From Streptomyces sp. Tu 3180 (lineage in GTDB: Bacteria > Actinomycetota > Actinomycetes > Streptomycetales > Streptomycetaceae), in NCBI RefSeq assembly GCF_009852415.1, contig NZ_WOXS01000002.1:3636001-3700000 (forward strand): a stretch of 64,000 nt of DNA, written 5' to 3'. The notes under the pieces are model-generated. The model was not told the origin of the DNA. It was given only the letters and a program-made list of their open reading frames with translations, and searched no databases. Position 1 is the stretch's first letter. Every line of letters begins with the position of its first letter. The position numbers and the translations under genes were made by a program. Shown piece after piece: positions 52,936 to 60,989 of the stretch.

Positions 52936-53859
52936 ATGGGGCAGGCGTGGGGTTTCAGCAGGTATGGCGGGCCCGAGGTGCAGGAGTTCTTCGATCGTCC
53001 CGACCCTGTCCCCGGTCGCGACGAGGTGCTGATCCGGGTCGACGTCGCCGGCGTGAATCCCCTCGACCACCTTCTGCGCTCGGGCCTGGTCGACGGGCTC
53101 GACGGCGGGCGTCCGTTTCCCCGCGTGCTGGGCATGGAGGCAGCAGGAACCGTCCTCGCCCGGGGCGAGGACGTCGACGGGCTCGAGGTGGGTGACGCGG
53201 TCTTCGGCTTCGCACTCACCGGTGGCGGCACCTACGCCGAGACGACGGTGCTGTCCGCGCCGAACACCGCGCGCATCCCGGAGGGGCTGTCCGCGACCGT
53301 GGCGGCAACGCTGCCAGTGGCCGGGACGACCGCGGTGGACGTGCTCGACCAGCTCGGCCTCCCGGCCGGTGCCACGGTCCTGGTCAACGGAGTCGGGGGC
53401 GGGGTCGGCCTCGCCGTCGCCCGGCTGGCCATCGGGCGCGAGCTGCGTGTGATCGGCACCGGGAGTACCGCCAAACGCGAGCGCGCCGAGGCCATCGGGG
53501 TGCGGTTCATCGACTACACCGCCGAGGACGTCGCCGCCGCGGCACGCGAGCTGGTTCCGGACGGCTTCGACGGGATCGTCGACCTGGCCGGAGGCACCTC
53601 GCTGCGGACGGTCGCTCCGCTGGCCCAGGATCCCCGCAACGTCATCGCTGTGGGTGATATGTCCGTGCCCGATCTCGGTGGGCGTTTCGTCGAGCGTCGC
53701 GTCGACCGCGAGAACCTGGAGCGGTCGGCCCGGCTGGCCCTCGACGGACTCCTCACACCCGTGATCACCGCGGTCCATCCGCTCTCCGACGCCCCGGCCG
53801 CCCTCGCCACCGTCGAGAACGGCCACACCTCGGGCAAGGTTGTCATCGAGGTGGCATGA
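52936..53859 (+). CDS. NADP-dependent quinone/alkene oxidoreductase (zinc-independent MDR)
   Basis: 307 residues. A medium-chain dehydrogenase fold: GroES-like N-terminus (GFSRYGGPEVQEFFDRPDPVPGRDEVLIRVDVAGVNPLDHLLRSG) and Rossmann domain (VLVNGVGGGVGLAVARLAIG). The zinc ligands of alcohol dehydrogenases are missing, which points to quinone or enone reduction with NADPH. Probably induced through the upstream MerR regulator. Confidence 0.9.
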   Translation: MGQAWGFSRYGGPEVQEFFDRPDPVPGRDEVLIRVDVAGVNPLDHLLRSGLVDGLDGGRPFPRVLGMEAAGTVLARGEDVDGLEVGDAVFGFALTGGGTYAETTVLSAPNTARIPEGLSATVAATLPVAGTTAVDVLDQLGLPAGATVLVNGVGGGVGLAVARLAIGRELRVIGTGSTAKRERAEAIGVRFIDYTAEDVAAAARELVPDGFDGIVDLAGGTSLRTVAPLAQDPRNVIAVGDMSVPDLGGRFVERRVDRENLERSARLALDGLLTPVITAVHPLSDAPAALATVENGHTSGKVVIEVA

Positions 53860-53992
53860 GAAGTGCCCGGCCGTCTGACGCTGTCGACCGTCCACTGCGG
53901 ACTGACGAGAACCCGTGGTCAGCGCATCATCAACTGAGCACGTTCACCCGCACGGGGTCGAGCACGTTCAGGCGTACGCCGACAGCAGTCAA

Positions 53993-54225
53993 GTGTGCAG
54001 CGAGGCACACACGCGCCTGACTGGTCGGCACCTGCCGTCGTGGCTGACTTTCGTCGGCTGAGGTTCGTGTCCCGACTGTGCCAGATGCAAGGGCCGGTCA
54101 CGGTCAGCACCGGTGCCGTGCGGTCGCGTACCCGTCTGCGTCCTCGATCGGCGAAGCCGCAGATCAGCCGCCCGATCACCCAGCCTCTCGGCTAAAGCGG
54201 GTGTCGCAGGTTCGCATCCTGCCGG
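53993..54225 (+). repeat. Repeat B copy 2 and degenerate att copy 3
   Basis: Repeat B at 53993-54090 ends in a family 2 arm-like GTGTCCCGACTGTGCCAG (54067-54084). The att core relic is CTAAAGCGGGTGTCGCAGG at 54192 onward to 54225, with one mismatch in the T-loop. The conserved hairpin and a GTGCCG/GTGCCAG arm (54295-54312) follow. The 53860-54399 interval holds no gene. Confidence 0.75.
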
Positions 54226-54399
54226 AAGCGCGGACAGAAGGGCCGGCTCAGGAGGGGTTCCCTCCCGGGCCGGCCCTTCGACGTTTCAGGGGTCGTGCCG
54301 CATGTGTGCCAGTGGAGTCCACACGGAGTCCACATCCCCTGGGCGAGCCCTGGGCTAGGCCGCGCGTCGATCCGGCGCCGAGTGGAGGGGCATCAGGAC

Positions 54400-55323
54400 A
54401 TGCGCGGACGACCAGGAGACGAGACCACCGCCGGGTGGCTGCTGACCTGTCATCCGAAGACTTTCGACCTGGAGGCGTTCCGCCGCTCCGGGCGCGAGTC
54501 GGACTCGTGGCGGGTCTCGCAGTCGTGGGGCGAACTGGCAGCTGACGATCCGTTCGCACTCCGGCTCTCCGGGCCGCGCGGTGGGGTGGTGGCCCGCGGC
54601 AGTCTCACCGGTCCCGCCCGTTGGGAAGGAAACCCGGACCCCGCGTTCTGGGCCGAGCCGCCCGCGCCCGCCCACTTCGTCCCACTGACCGTCGAACGCT
54701 GGCTGTCCACTCCCCTTCCGGCCCGCACCGTACGGGCCGATCCGACGTTCGCCACCGCGACCATCGTCACCATGCCCGGTGGACGCAACCCGCACCGGCT
54801 GTCCGCTACGCAGGGGGACCGCCTCACGAACATGATCGACGCCATCGGCCGACACGGCCAACCGGGGCGTCGGCGTCAGCAGAAGCCGGCGAAATCACCA
54901 GACAGGTTCTGGGACCGTGCCACAGCCGTGCCAGAACGAGCGGGGAACCACGGGGGAATGACGGGGACCAGGTCGCCAACCGGTCAGGCCCCGTGGCCGC
55001 TCCACCGCAGGTCAACCCAGCAACCACCCATGGACAACCCGAGTTTCCCAAGCGGAGGTCCCCGGTGTGCCGGCGCAGACGGAGCCGTAAGGTTCCCCAT
55101 GGTGACTGCGATTGTCCGCGAGTGGCACGACGAGGAAGGGTGGGGCGTGCTCGACTCCCCCGAGACTCCCGGCGGATGTTGGGGCCACTTCTCCCACATC
55201 CAGACGAAGGGCTTCCGAACGCTGTCGCCGGGACAGCAAGTAGACCTCCAGTGGGAAGCCCCTGGCTTCGAACAGGACGGGTACAGCTACCGGGCCGTGA
55301 GCATCGTGCCTCGACCCGCCTGA
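54400..55323 (+). CDS. EVE-like domain protein reading in frame into a cold-shock domain
   Basis: The frame from the ATG at 54400 gives an EVE-like domain in residues ~10-150 (AGWLLTCHPKTFDLEAF, SWRVSQSWGELAADDPFALRLSG, GSLTGPARW). It then crosses ~85 residues of unlikely protein, encoded by element repeat DNA with a GTGCCA arm site at 54917-54934, and finally enters a cold-shock domain at 55099. I think the EVE gene has lost its 3' end and the fusion is accidental. EVE domains bind modified nucleotides or bases. Confidence 0.5.
   Translation: MRGRPGDETTAGWLLTCHPKTFDLEAFRRSGRESDSWRVSQSWGELAADDPFALRLSGPRGGVVARGSLTGPARWEGNPDPAFWAEPPAPAHFVPLTVERWLSTPLPARTVRADPTFATATIVTMPGGRNPHRLSATQGDRLTNMIDAIGRHGQPGRRRQQKPAKSPDRFWDRATAVPERAGNHGGMTGTRSPTGQAPWPLHRRSTQQPPMDNPSFPSGGPRCAGADGAVRFPMVTAIVREWHDEEGWGVLDSPETPGGCWGHFSHIQTKGFRTLSPGQQVDLQWEAPGFEQDGYSYRAVSIVPRPA
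55099..55323 (+). CDS. Cold-shock domain-like protein
   Basis: 74 residues from the internal ATG at 55099: MVTAIVREWHDEEGWGVLDSPETPGGCWGHFSHIQ, then a basic turn and QQVDLQWEAPGFEQDGYSYRAVSIVPR. It is an OB-fold cold-shock protein with RNP-like positions changed (GWGVLDS in place of GFGFIxx). TAAGG precedes the start. Nucleic-acid binding is inferred. Short arm-site repeats begin at its stop codon. Confidence 0.65.
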   Translation: MVTAIVREWHDEEGWGVLDSPETPGGCWGHFSHIQTKGFRTLSPGQQVDLQWEAPGFEQDGYSYRAVSIVPRPA

Positions 55324-55483
55324 CATCACCAGCTGACATCAACGACAGCGAACGACGGCGCACCGAAGCGGCCACGACCGGACCCACGAGCGACCGCTGA
55401 GCCCCGTTTCGGCACGCCGCGCGACAAGGTGATCGAGCTCCTGAAGCGGGTGTCGCAGGTTCGAATCCTGCCGGGGGCACCAG
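55321..55483 (+). repeat. Arm sites (family 1) and att copy 4
   Basis: TGACATCACCA and TGACATCAACG with the 13-bp period at 55321-55344. The core is at 55438-55483: CTCCTGAAGCGGG...GGGGGCACCAG, differing from the tRNA by one base (A to G in the anticodon loop) and extending to CCA. No tRNA 5' half is present. Confidence 0.85.
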
Positions 55484-55571
55484 CCGAAGGGCCACGGACC
55501 GATCATGCTCCGGGGCCTGAAGAGCATCCCAAGCTCCGAGCGCACCTAGCCCTCGCCATAGGGTCCGTCCC

Positions 55572-56246
55572 ATGACGACGCATGGTTGGTTCGAGATCGA
55601 TGATCCGGACGACGACTTCGAGTTCGACGACACCGAGAGAGCCTTCGTGTCCGCGCTGAGCGGGCGTTGCACGGCCTGGGCGCCAGCTGATGTTGTCGGG
55701 GAGGTCGGACGTCCGGACAACTGGGAATCGCTCCTCGCCCATGTCGGCCTGTACGACCGGGCGGAGCCCCATCGACACTTGATCGATCTGGGTGTGCACC
55801 TGGTCGGTAACCGCATCCGCGGGGACCGTCTGCACAATCAGCTGTATCTGCTCCCGGATCGTCCCAGCGACTGGGCACTTGATGCCACGGGTTCCACGGA
55901 ACGGCTCGCCGAGCTTGCCGCCGAGTGGTTCCGCGCAGTTCTGGACAAGCCGATCGTGTTGTATGTCTGGCTCCACGAGGGTTACGCCTACGCTGCCCGT
56001 TACGCGTTCGCCGACAGCGGCGAGACGATCTGCCAAAGCTACGCGGAGAGCATCGCCCCACCGGGCCAAGCCGCGGAACTGACAGCCGCCGGCCACGTGC
56101 ACGGCAAGGGCTGGATCCAGACCGTCGGCTTGCCGACGCCCTCCCTCTACCTGCACATCCGGGGCGACCTCGAGAGAGGCAGCACCATATCCGGGGTTCC
56201 GGCAACGACCAAGCGTGGGCCGCTTCCCGGACTTTGGTACGAATGA
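55572..56246 (+). CDS. Hypothetical protein
   Basis: 224 residues from the ATG at 55572. It begins MTTHGWFEIDDPDDDFEFDD and contains LYVWLHEGYAYAARYAFADSGETICQSYAESI and PSLYLHIRGDLE. It is acidic and soluble, with no domain recognised. Codon bias is typical of Streptomyces. Directly follows att copy 4, where the first gene of an older insertion would lie. Confidence 0.65.
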   Translation: MTTHGWFEIDDPDDDFEFDDTERAFVSALSGRCTAWAPADVVGEVGRPDNWESLLAHVGLYDRAEPHRHLIDLGVHLVGNRIRGDRLHNQLYLLPDRPSDWALDATGSTERLAELAAEWFRAVLDKPIVLYVWLHEGYAYAARYAFADSGETICQSYAESIAPPGQAAELTAAGHVHGKGWIQTVGLPTPSLYLHIRGDLERGSTISGVPATTKRGPLPGLWYE

Positions 56247-57144
56247 TCATTTGCCTCCCGTTGACCTGCGCCGCACCACAGCCGCACCAGATCGATCGGG
56301 GAACAGCGGGGAATCACGGTGCAAGAGGCTACGTCAAATGAGGTGCCAACCCAGCCATTCGCCCAGGTCAGAGCACGAACCAACAACCGAATGACCGCAG
56401 CTTCCCAGGCTGATGGTTCCGCTGTCGCCACATGTCGGTCGTCCGGCTTCCTCCGGTCGACGACGCGTACAGCGTGGTCAAGGCCAGTGGGGGTGCAGCG
56501 AAGCACACGCGCGCCTGGTCGGTCGGCACTCCCGGCGCCGTGGCTGGCTGTCGTCGGCTGAAGTGGTGGCAGCTGAGGTCGACTTGTAAGCACCGCACCG
56601 CCGGCAAGATGCGGCTGTGCCTGAGTGCACGGTCAGCACGCGGAGCGGCACGGACTGGCCTGCGATACCCGCCGGCGACCTCTCCCGATATCCCGCACCG
56701 AAGTCTCCCCGATGCGAGATCGAGGACGACAGCGACGTGCCGGCCTTCCGGGCCGACGAGGCCACTGTCAGCGTCTCCCGGGGACTTGCCGGAACCTGGT
56801 GCGTCGACGTTGAGGGCTCCGTGTCGCCCGGGTCGGCGGACTCGATCGCATCGGAGATCGCACAGCGACCGGGCGACGCGACCGGAGAGCAGGCTCTTCG
56901 GTACCGGGTCACTGACTGATGGACCCGCCAGGGGTGAGTGTGTGACCGCGCGGCAACGCCGACAGGCACGGGCGGGCAGGCGCGCACATCCATGGACGAC
57001 CGCGGCAGCTCAGAGGCGTCGCGTTCCCAGGCGGATCCCTCGCCCGAGCCGCTCCGGGACGAAGGAGCCGCGGGGTCGGATCCCGCCGCCCCGAGGGGTG
57101 AAGTCCCAAGTCAAGCCTTGGCATCCTCACCCCTCCGGTCATTT
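56247..57144. other. Decayed element sequence with repeat B copy 3
   Basis: Contains a mutated arm site GCACCA-N5-GCACCAG (56273-56290) and repeat B at 56487-56580. A 100-codon frame at 56617-56919, whose end (DEATVSVSRGLAGTWCVDVEGSV) has some coding character, may be a gene remnant. Nothing else is convincing. Confidence 0.55.
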
Positions 57145-57161
57145 AGGTCAGGACCTGACCT
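57145..57161. promoter_or_regulatory. 17-bp palindrome AGGTCAGG-A-CCTGACCT before DinB gene
   Basis: Perfect 8-nt arms around one central base, 58 bp upstream of the DinB start, in promoter position (followed by TGTACAG). No regulator gene is adjacent. Confidence 0.65.
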
Positions 57162-57219
57162 GTACAGCCCCTAGCGTCCTCCCCGTCCGGCGGAACACGA
57201 ACCACGGAAGGCAGCGACC

Positions 57220-57789
57220 ATGAGCGAGACCGTGACTGTCAACGAACCGGCCACCCACGACTCGGCCCATGAGCCGGCCTCCACCGGCGAGCGTGCCGAC
57301 TTGCTGGAGTCCCTGGCCAAGCACCGGCACTTCCTGCGATTCACCACCCGTGACCTCACCGACGAGCAGGCCGGGCGCCGGACCACCGCCAGCCAGTTGT
57401 GCCTGGGCGGCCTGGTCAAACATGTCACTGCGGTCGAGCGAGCCTGGGCGCAGTTCATCCTGGACGGCCCGTCGGCGATGCCCGACTTCACCACCATGAC
57501 CGAGGCCGACTGGGCCCGACGGGACGACGAGTTCCGGATGCTGCCCCACGAGACGCTGACCGGCGTGCTCGCCGACTACGCCGACGTGGCCCGCCGAACC
57601 GACGAACTGGTCGCCGCCCTCCCCGACCTGAACGCCGCACAACCACTGCCGAAGGCCCCGTGGTCCGAGCCGGGCGCGCGGTGGTCGGCCCGCCGGGTAC
57701 TGATGCACATCATCGCCGAGACCGCCCAGCACGCCGGCCACGCCGACATCATCCGCGAGTCCCTGGACGGCGCCAAGACCATGGGTTAG
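57220..57789 (+). CDS. DinB/DUF664 family protein
   Basis: 189 residues. A four-helix DinB-like bundle; candidate metal His residues are in KHRHFLRF, LVKHVTAVERAW and AETAQHAGHADIIRE. Family members include mycothiol- or bacillithiol-dependent S-transferases and proteins of unknown function. It is preceded by a strong palindrome and followed by a terminator, so it is monocistronic. Probable passenger between att relics. Confidence 0.9.
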   Translation: MSETVTVNEPATHDSAHEPASTGERADLLESLAKHRHFLRFTTRDLTDEQAGRRTTASQLCLGGLVKHVTAVERAWAQFILDGPSAMPDFTTMTEADWARRDDEFRMLPHETLTGVLADYADVARRTDELVAALPDLNAAQPLPKAPWSEPGARWSARRVLMHIIAETAQHAGHADIIRESLDGAKTMG

Positions 57790-57808
57790 CCGGCGGCGCG
57801 GCAGGGCC

Positions 57809-57833
57809 TATCGCCCCCTGCACGGGGGCGATA
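57809..57833 (+). terminator. Hairpin terminator after DinB gene
   Basis: Perfect 10-nt arms TATCGCCCCC/GGGGGCGATA with a TGCAC loop, 20 bp after the stop. Confidence 0.85.
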
Positions 57834-57911
57834 CGCCCCGTGACCCCGCAAACGCCCCTGCCTCGTGCTCCGCGGGTCAGGGACGTCGGCGAGGCGGCCG
57901 ACACCCGATCC

Positions 57912-58028
57912 TGACATCAACGGGCGCGGACGCCGGCTCATCAGTGCAGCCGAGAGCGCACCCACGAACCGCGGTACGAAGCCGCTGTGCAGACCGGGAA
58001 GGGCCGCCGGATCGAATTCCTGAAGCGG
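57912..58028 (+). repeat. Arm site and att relic, copy 6
   Basis: One intact TGACATCAACG (57912-57922) and a truncated core TTCCTGAAGCGG (58017-58028) that breaks off before the T-arm. The spacing between them (95 bp) equals that in copy 4. Confidence 0.6.
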
Positions 58029-58051
58029 TGCTCCCCCAACCGATGTCGGGC

Positions 58052-58321
58052 TCAGCCCTCCTCTTCCTCGACCAGGCCGCAGGCGAAGGGGAACGACTCC
58101 AGGAACTCCCGTCGCGCGGGATTCGGCTCTGCTTCGGCCAGGTCGGTGAGCACCTGCAGGAGGCGGTCGCGCTGGTCCGGAGGCAGTCGCAGCAGTTCCC
58201 CGCCCACGCTTTCCGTCATCTTCACCGCGGAGTCGGGATCGACTTCGTCGTCACCGCAGCTGTCGAGGAACCAGACGACGTCGACAACCAGCCCGGCAAG
58301 AGCCGGCACCAGCGGATCCAT
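58052..58321 (-). CDS. Small acidic hypothetical protein
   Basis: 89 residues from the ATG at 58321 (MDPLVPALAGLVVDVVWFLDSCGDDEVDPDSAVKM). It has a helical, acidic character and ends in Glu-rich LVEEEEG. The C-terminal region LLRLPPDQRDRLLQVLTDLAEAEPNPARREFLESFPFACGL is reminiscent of small immunity-type or regulatory proteins, but I cannot name it. Confidence 0.65.
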   Translation of the reverse strand: MDPLVPALAGLVVDVVWFLDSCGDDEVDPDSAVKMTESVGGELLRLPPDQRDRLLQVLTDLAEAEPNPARREFLESFPFACGLVEEEEG

Positions 58322-58330
58322 GGCAGTCAT

Positions 58331-58892
58331 CCCCGCAACCTAGCCGACCCCCACGACAGCGAGGTCGCCGTCTCCCGAGGCATGAGGATGCATCGCGCTT
58401 CCTTCCGAGCAGGTGCGGAGCATCGGGCGTCCCGGCCGGTGGGTGTCTGACTGCGTGACAACGCCGGCGGACGACGACGGACGAGCACGGACATCCGTGA
58501 AACATCAGCGCAGGTGACAGCCATGCCGACCCGAGGCACCACCACCCCGGTTGCCTCGGGACGAAGAGGTCTCACGGCTCGATCGCTCGGTAGTGTCCGA
58601 GATCGGGCCCGCCGTCAGCCCCGCGGGCCACCACGAGGGGGAGCGCTTGTGCCGTTCGGTGACTTCGATGCATGGCGGCGAGAGCCGCTGACGATGATCT
58701 TCGGGCCTTCAGCTCAGCCTTCCGTCAGACGGAATCTGGATCGCAAGCCGAACTGGTGGCGCTCATCGCCCGGCACGAAGCCGAGGGGTGGCTGGCCGGT
58801 GAGCGCTCCCTCGGCTCGGTCCCTCTGTCCGCTGCGTTTCCGTGGCGGGGAACCAGCTGTGAAGGAAGGGGAGTCCGGAAGAGGATGTCTGT
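58331..58892. other. Mostly non-coding stretch
   Basis: A 76-codon frame at 58672-58902 contains LRAFSSAFRQTESGSQAELVALIARHEAEGWLAGERSL, which looks like a fragment of a real protein, but it lacks a convincing start and ends abruptly. The remainder shows no gene. Confidence 0.45.
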
Positions 58893-59972
58893 ATGCGGGT
58901 AGGGGTGGTCGGACTCAGGATGGGGCTTCACCTGGCGGACTGGTGCCGCAAGGTGGGCTTGGAGGTCGTGGCGGCATGTGACCGCGCCCCCGAACGCCGC
59001 GCCGCGGCACGGGCGCAGCTGCCCGGTGCGGTGCTGGTGGAACGGTGGCAGGAGCTGCTGGAGCACCGTCTTGACGGGGTCGTCCTGGCCAACGACTTCG
59101 ATGAGCACGCGCCGTTGGCCATCGCGTTCCTGGACCGTGGGGTGCATGTGCTGTCCGAGTCGGCGGCGTGCGTGGACGCCGCGGAAGGCGAGCGGCTCAT
59201 CGCGGCGGCGGACAGGTCGTCCGCGACCTACTCCTTCGCCGAGAACTACGTGGCCCATCCGCACGTCCGGCTCATCCGGCAGGCGATCGAGGCCGGGGAG
59301 CTGGGCCGGATCAGCCTGATCGAAGCGGACTACCTGCACGGCATGTCCCCGGCGGATGTCGCGGGCCTGATCGGTGATCCGGCGCACTGGCGCGGGCGCA
59401 TCGCTCCCACGGCGTACTGCACGCACACCCTCTCCCCGGTGCTGGCCCTCACTCAGGCCTGGCCGGTGGAGGTGTCGGCGTTCTCGGTGGACGAGGCGGA
59501 CCCGCGTGCCGCGGTCGTCATGGCGGTACGGCTGTCCAGCAGGGCGCTGGCGCTCACCCGGCACGGGTTCCTCCAGGGCGAACCCGACAGCCACTGGAGC
59601 TGGATCTCCGTGCGCGGTACCAAGGCGCTGGCCGAGTCCGTCCGAGCCGCCGGCGAACGGTCCTGGTCGGTCCGTGTCAGGACGGAGGGCTGGGCGGTCC
59701 CGGAGGGCCACGCCCGCGAGGAGGAACGCGCCCCTGTGCCGCTCGTCCTCGCCGGGGAACCCGTGGCACGCGGAGCCGAGGGCACCGTACGGGTACTGCG
59801 CGCCTTCCGGGCCACGATGGAGCACGGGGAGCCACCGCTGGTACCGGTGCGGCCCGCCGTGGCCGCGTCACTGGTCGGCGTGGCCGGCGCGGAGTCGCTG
59901 GCCAACGGTTCCCGCCCCGTCCCAGTGCCTGTCATGACGACCGATCCGGGGAGCCACCCAGACAGTGCCTGA
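58893..59972 (+). CDS. Gfo/Idh/MocA-family oxidoreductase
   Basis: 359 residues from the ATG at 58893. The N-terminal Rossmann fold has a GVVGLRMG dinucleotide motif (third Gly shifted), then VVLANDFDEHAPLAIAFLDRGVHVLSESAACVD, equivalent to the EKP motif (here SESAA). The C-terminal domain includes IEADYLHGM and HTLSPVLALT. Such enzymes oxidise sugars or inositols with NAD(P). Substitution of the usual EKPxA Lys suggests altered or lost catalysis. Ends at an att relic. Confidence 0.85.
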   Translation: MRVGVVGLRMGLHLADWCRKVGLEVVAACDRAPERRAAARAQLPGAVLVERWQELLEHRLDGVVLANDFDEHAPLAIAFLDRGVHVLSESAACVDAAEGERLIAAADRSSATYSFAENYVAHPHVRLIRQAIEAGELGRISLIEADYLHGMSPADVAGLIGDPAHWRGRIAPTAYCTHTLSPVLALTQAWPVEVSAFSVDEADPRAAVVMAVRLSSRALALTRHGFLQGEPDSHWSWISVRGTKALAESVRAAGERSWSVRVRTEGWAVPEGHAREEERAPVPLVLAGEPVARGAEGTVRVLRAFRATMEHGEPPLVPVRPAVAASLVGVAGAESLANGSRPVPVPVMTTDPGSHPDSA

Positions 59973-60201
59973 TGTCGACATCTGACACCAGTGACGCCGG
60001 ACGGGGACGTACGCCGGCGTCTCCGTCCGACTGTCGCTCCGGCCGACGACCACAGCCGGAAAGGGCTCGAACCGGACTGCTGAAGCGGGTGTCGCAGGTT
60101 CGCCTCCTGCCGGGGGCACAGAGGAGAAGGGCCGGCTCAGGAGGGGTTCTCTCCCTGGCTGGTCCCTCGCCGTCCCGGGCTCCGTGCCCCACGCGTGCCA
60201 G
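59970..60201 (+). repeat. Att copy 5 with both arm-site types
   Basis: Degenerate TGATGTCGACA/TGACACCAGTG (59970 and 59983, period 13); core CTGCTGAAGCGGG...GGGGGCAC at 60077-60119 with three or four mismatches; the conserved hairpin (60126-60168); and the family 2 arm GTGCCCCACGCGTGCCAG (60184-60201). Confidence 0.75.
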
Positions 60202-60293
60202 GACCTCGTCGAGCACTCGCCGCTCAACCGGCAAAGACGGTGCCACAAGGGTCCACCACGGGTCGGCCCACCACGTCCCGGGGCCTCCGCGGC

Positions 60294-60647
60294 TCAGCGG
60301 AACTCGTGAACCACCTGGATCCTGCCAACGATGTGGGCGTTGAACTCGTCGAGTTCCTCGGCCGGCACCCACAACTCGAGGATCGTCCGTCCGCCTGCCT
60401 GCCGGACCGGATACCTGCTCAGGAAGCCGGAGCCGACTTCGAAGCGGGTGACGAAACCGGCGCCGTCGTGCTTGACGTTCCAGTCCCGTGCGATCGTGAC
60501 GGCGTAGGCCTCGTTGAGGACCGGGTAGAAGATCGGCTGTTCGGGAAGCCGGGGCGGCCAGGCACGCCAGTCCAGCTCACGCACCAGCTCCAGTTCCTCG
60601 GGACCGGTGGGCCGCCACAGGGTCGTCGTTTCTTGCCGGCTGGTCAC
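60294..60647 (-). CDS. Conserved protein annotated as ADP-ribosylation/crystallin J1-like
   Basis: 117 residues from the GTG at 60647 (VTSRQETTTLWRPTGPEELELV). RAWPPRLPEQPIFYPVLNEAYAVTIARDWNV and FEVGSGFLSRYPVRQAGGRTILELWVPAEELDEFNAHIVGRI are hallmarks of a small family commonly given this name in databases, without proven activity. It is soluble. It has replaced what would be the body of the third integrase between att copy 5 and the int relic. Confidence 0.8.
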   Translation of the reverse strand: MTSRQETTTLWRPTGPEELELVRELDWRAWPPRLPEQPIFYPVLNEAYAVTIARDWNVKHDGAGFVTRFEVGSGFLSRYPVRQAGGRTILELWVPAEELDEFNAHIVGRIQVVHEFR

Positions 60648-60836
60648 GGGAACTGCTTTCTGGACGAGGCAACCGCCGATGCGGTCCACCGGGAGCCCGA
60701 CGGTATCGGCGGTCCGAGTACGGCGGCCACCGAGTTCCGGGCTTCGCTCCACCGTTGCCACCAGCAGCCGCGGAACGCCCCACGGCGGCAGCGGCTGTGA
60801 CGGACACCGTGTCCGGTGCGGGACCGACGGAGCACT

Positions 60837-60955
60837 TCAGAAGCTGGACTCCATCACCTCGCGGCCGTCCTCGCGCTCGGTGACGGTGCCGGCGCCGTCG
60901 GGGTGCCGCTGGCGCTGCTGGGCCGTCAGGCCGCCGCCTTCTCCGGTTCGTCGGC
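60837..60955 (-). pseudogene. Integrase N-terminus / excisionase C-terminus relic
   Basis: On the minus strand TAQQRQRHPDGAGTVTEREDGR aligns with the intact integrase start AQQRKRNPNGAGTITKRKDGR, with the start ATG changed to ACG. The upstream frame still ends EKAAA-TGA like xis, preserving the stop/start overlap. After ~30 codons it stops at 60837. Remnant of an int1-like element beyond att copy 5. Confidence 0.85.
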
Positions 60956-60989
60956 GGGGGACCGCCCGGCCGGCAGGCCTCGTCGCCGG

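Noticed and set aside
33461..60955. A biosynthetic gene cluster at this locus (I recall that S. coelicolor carries the CDA cluster in this chromosomal neighbourhood)
   Set aside because: No NRPS, PKS or other biosynthetic core gene is present; the region is mobile-element material and passengers.
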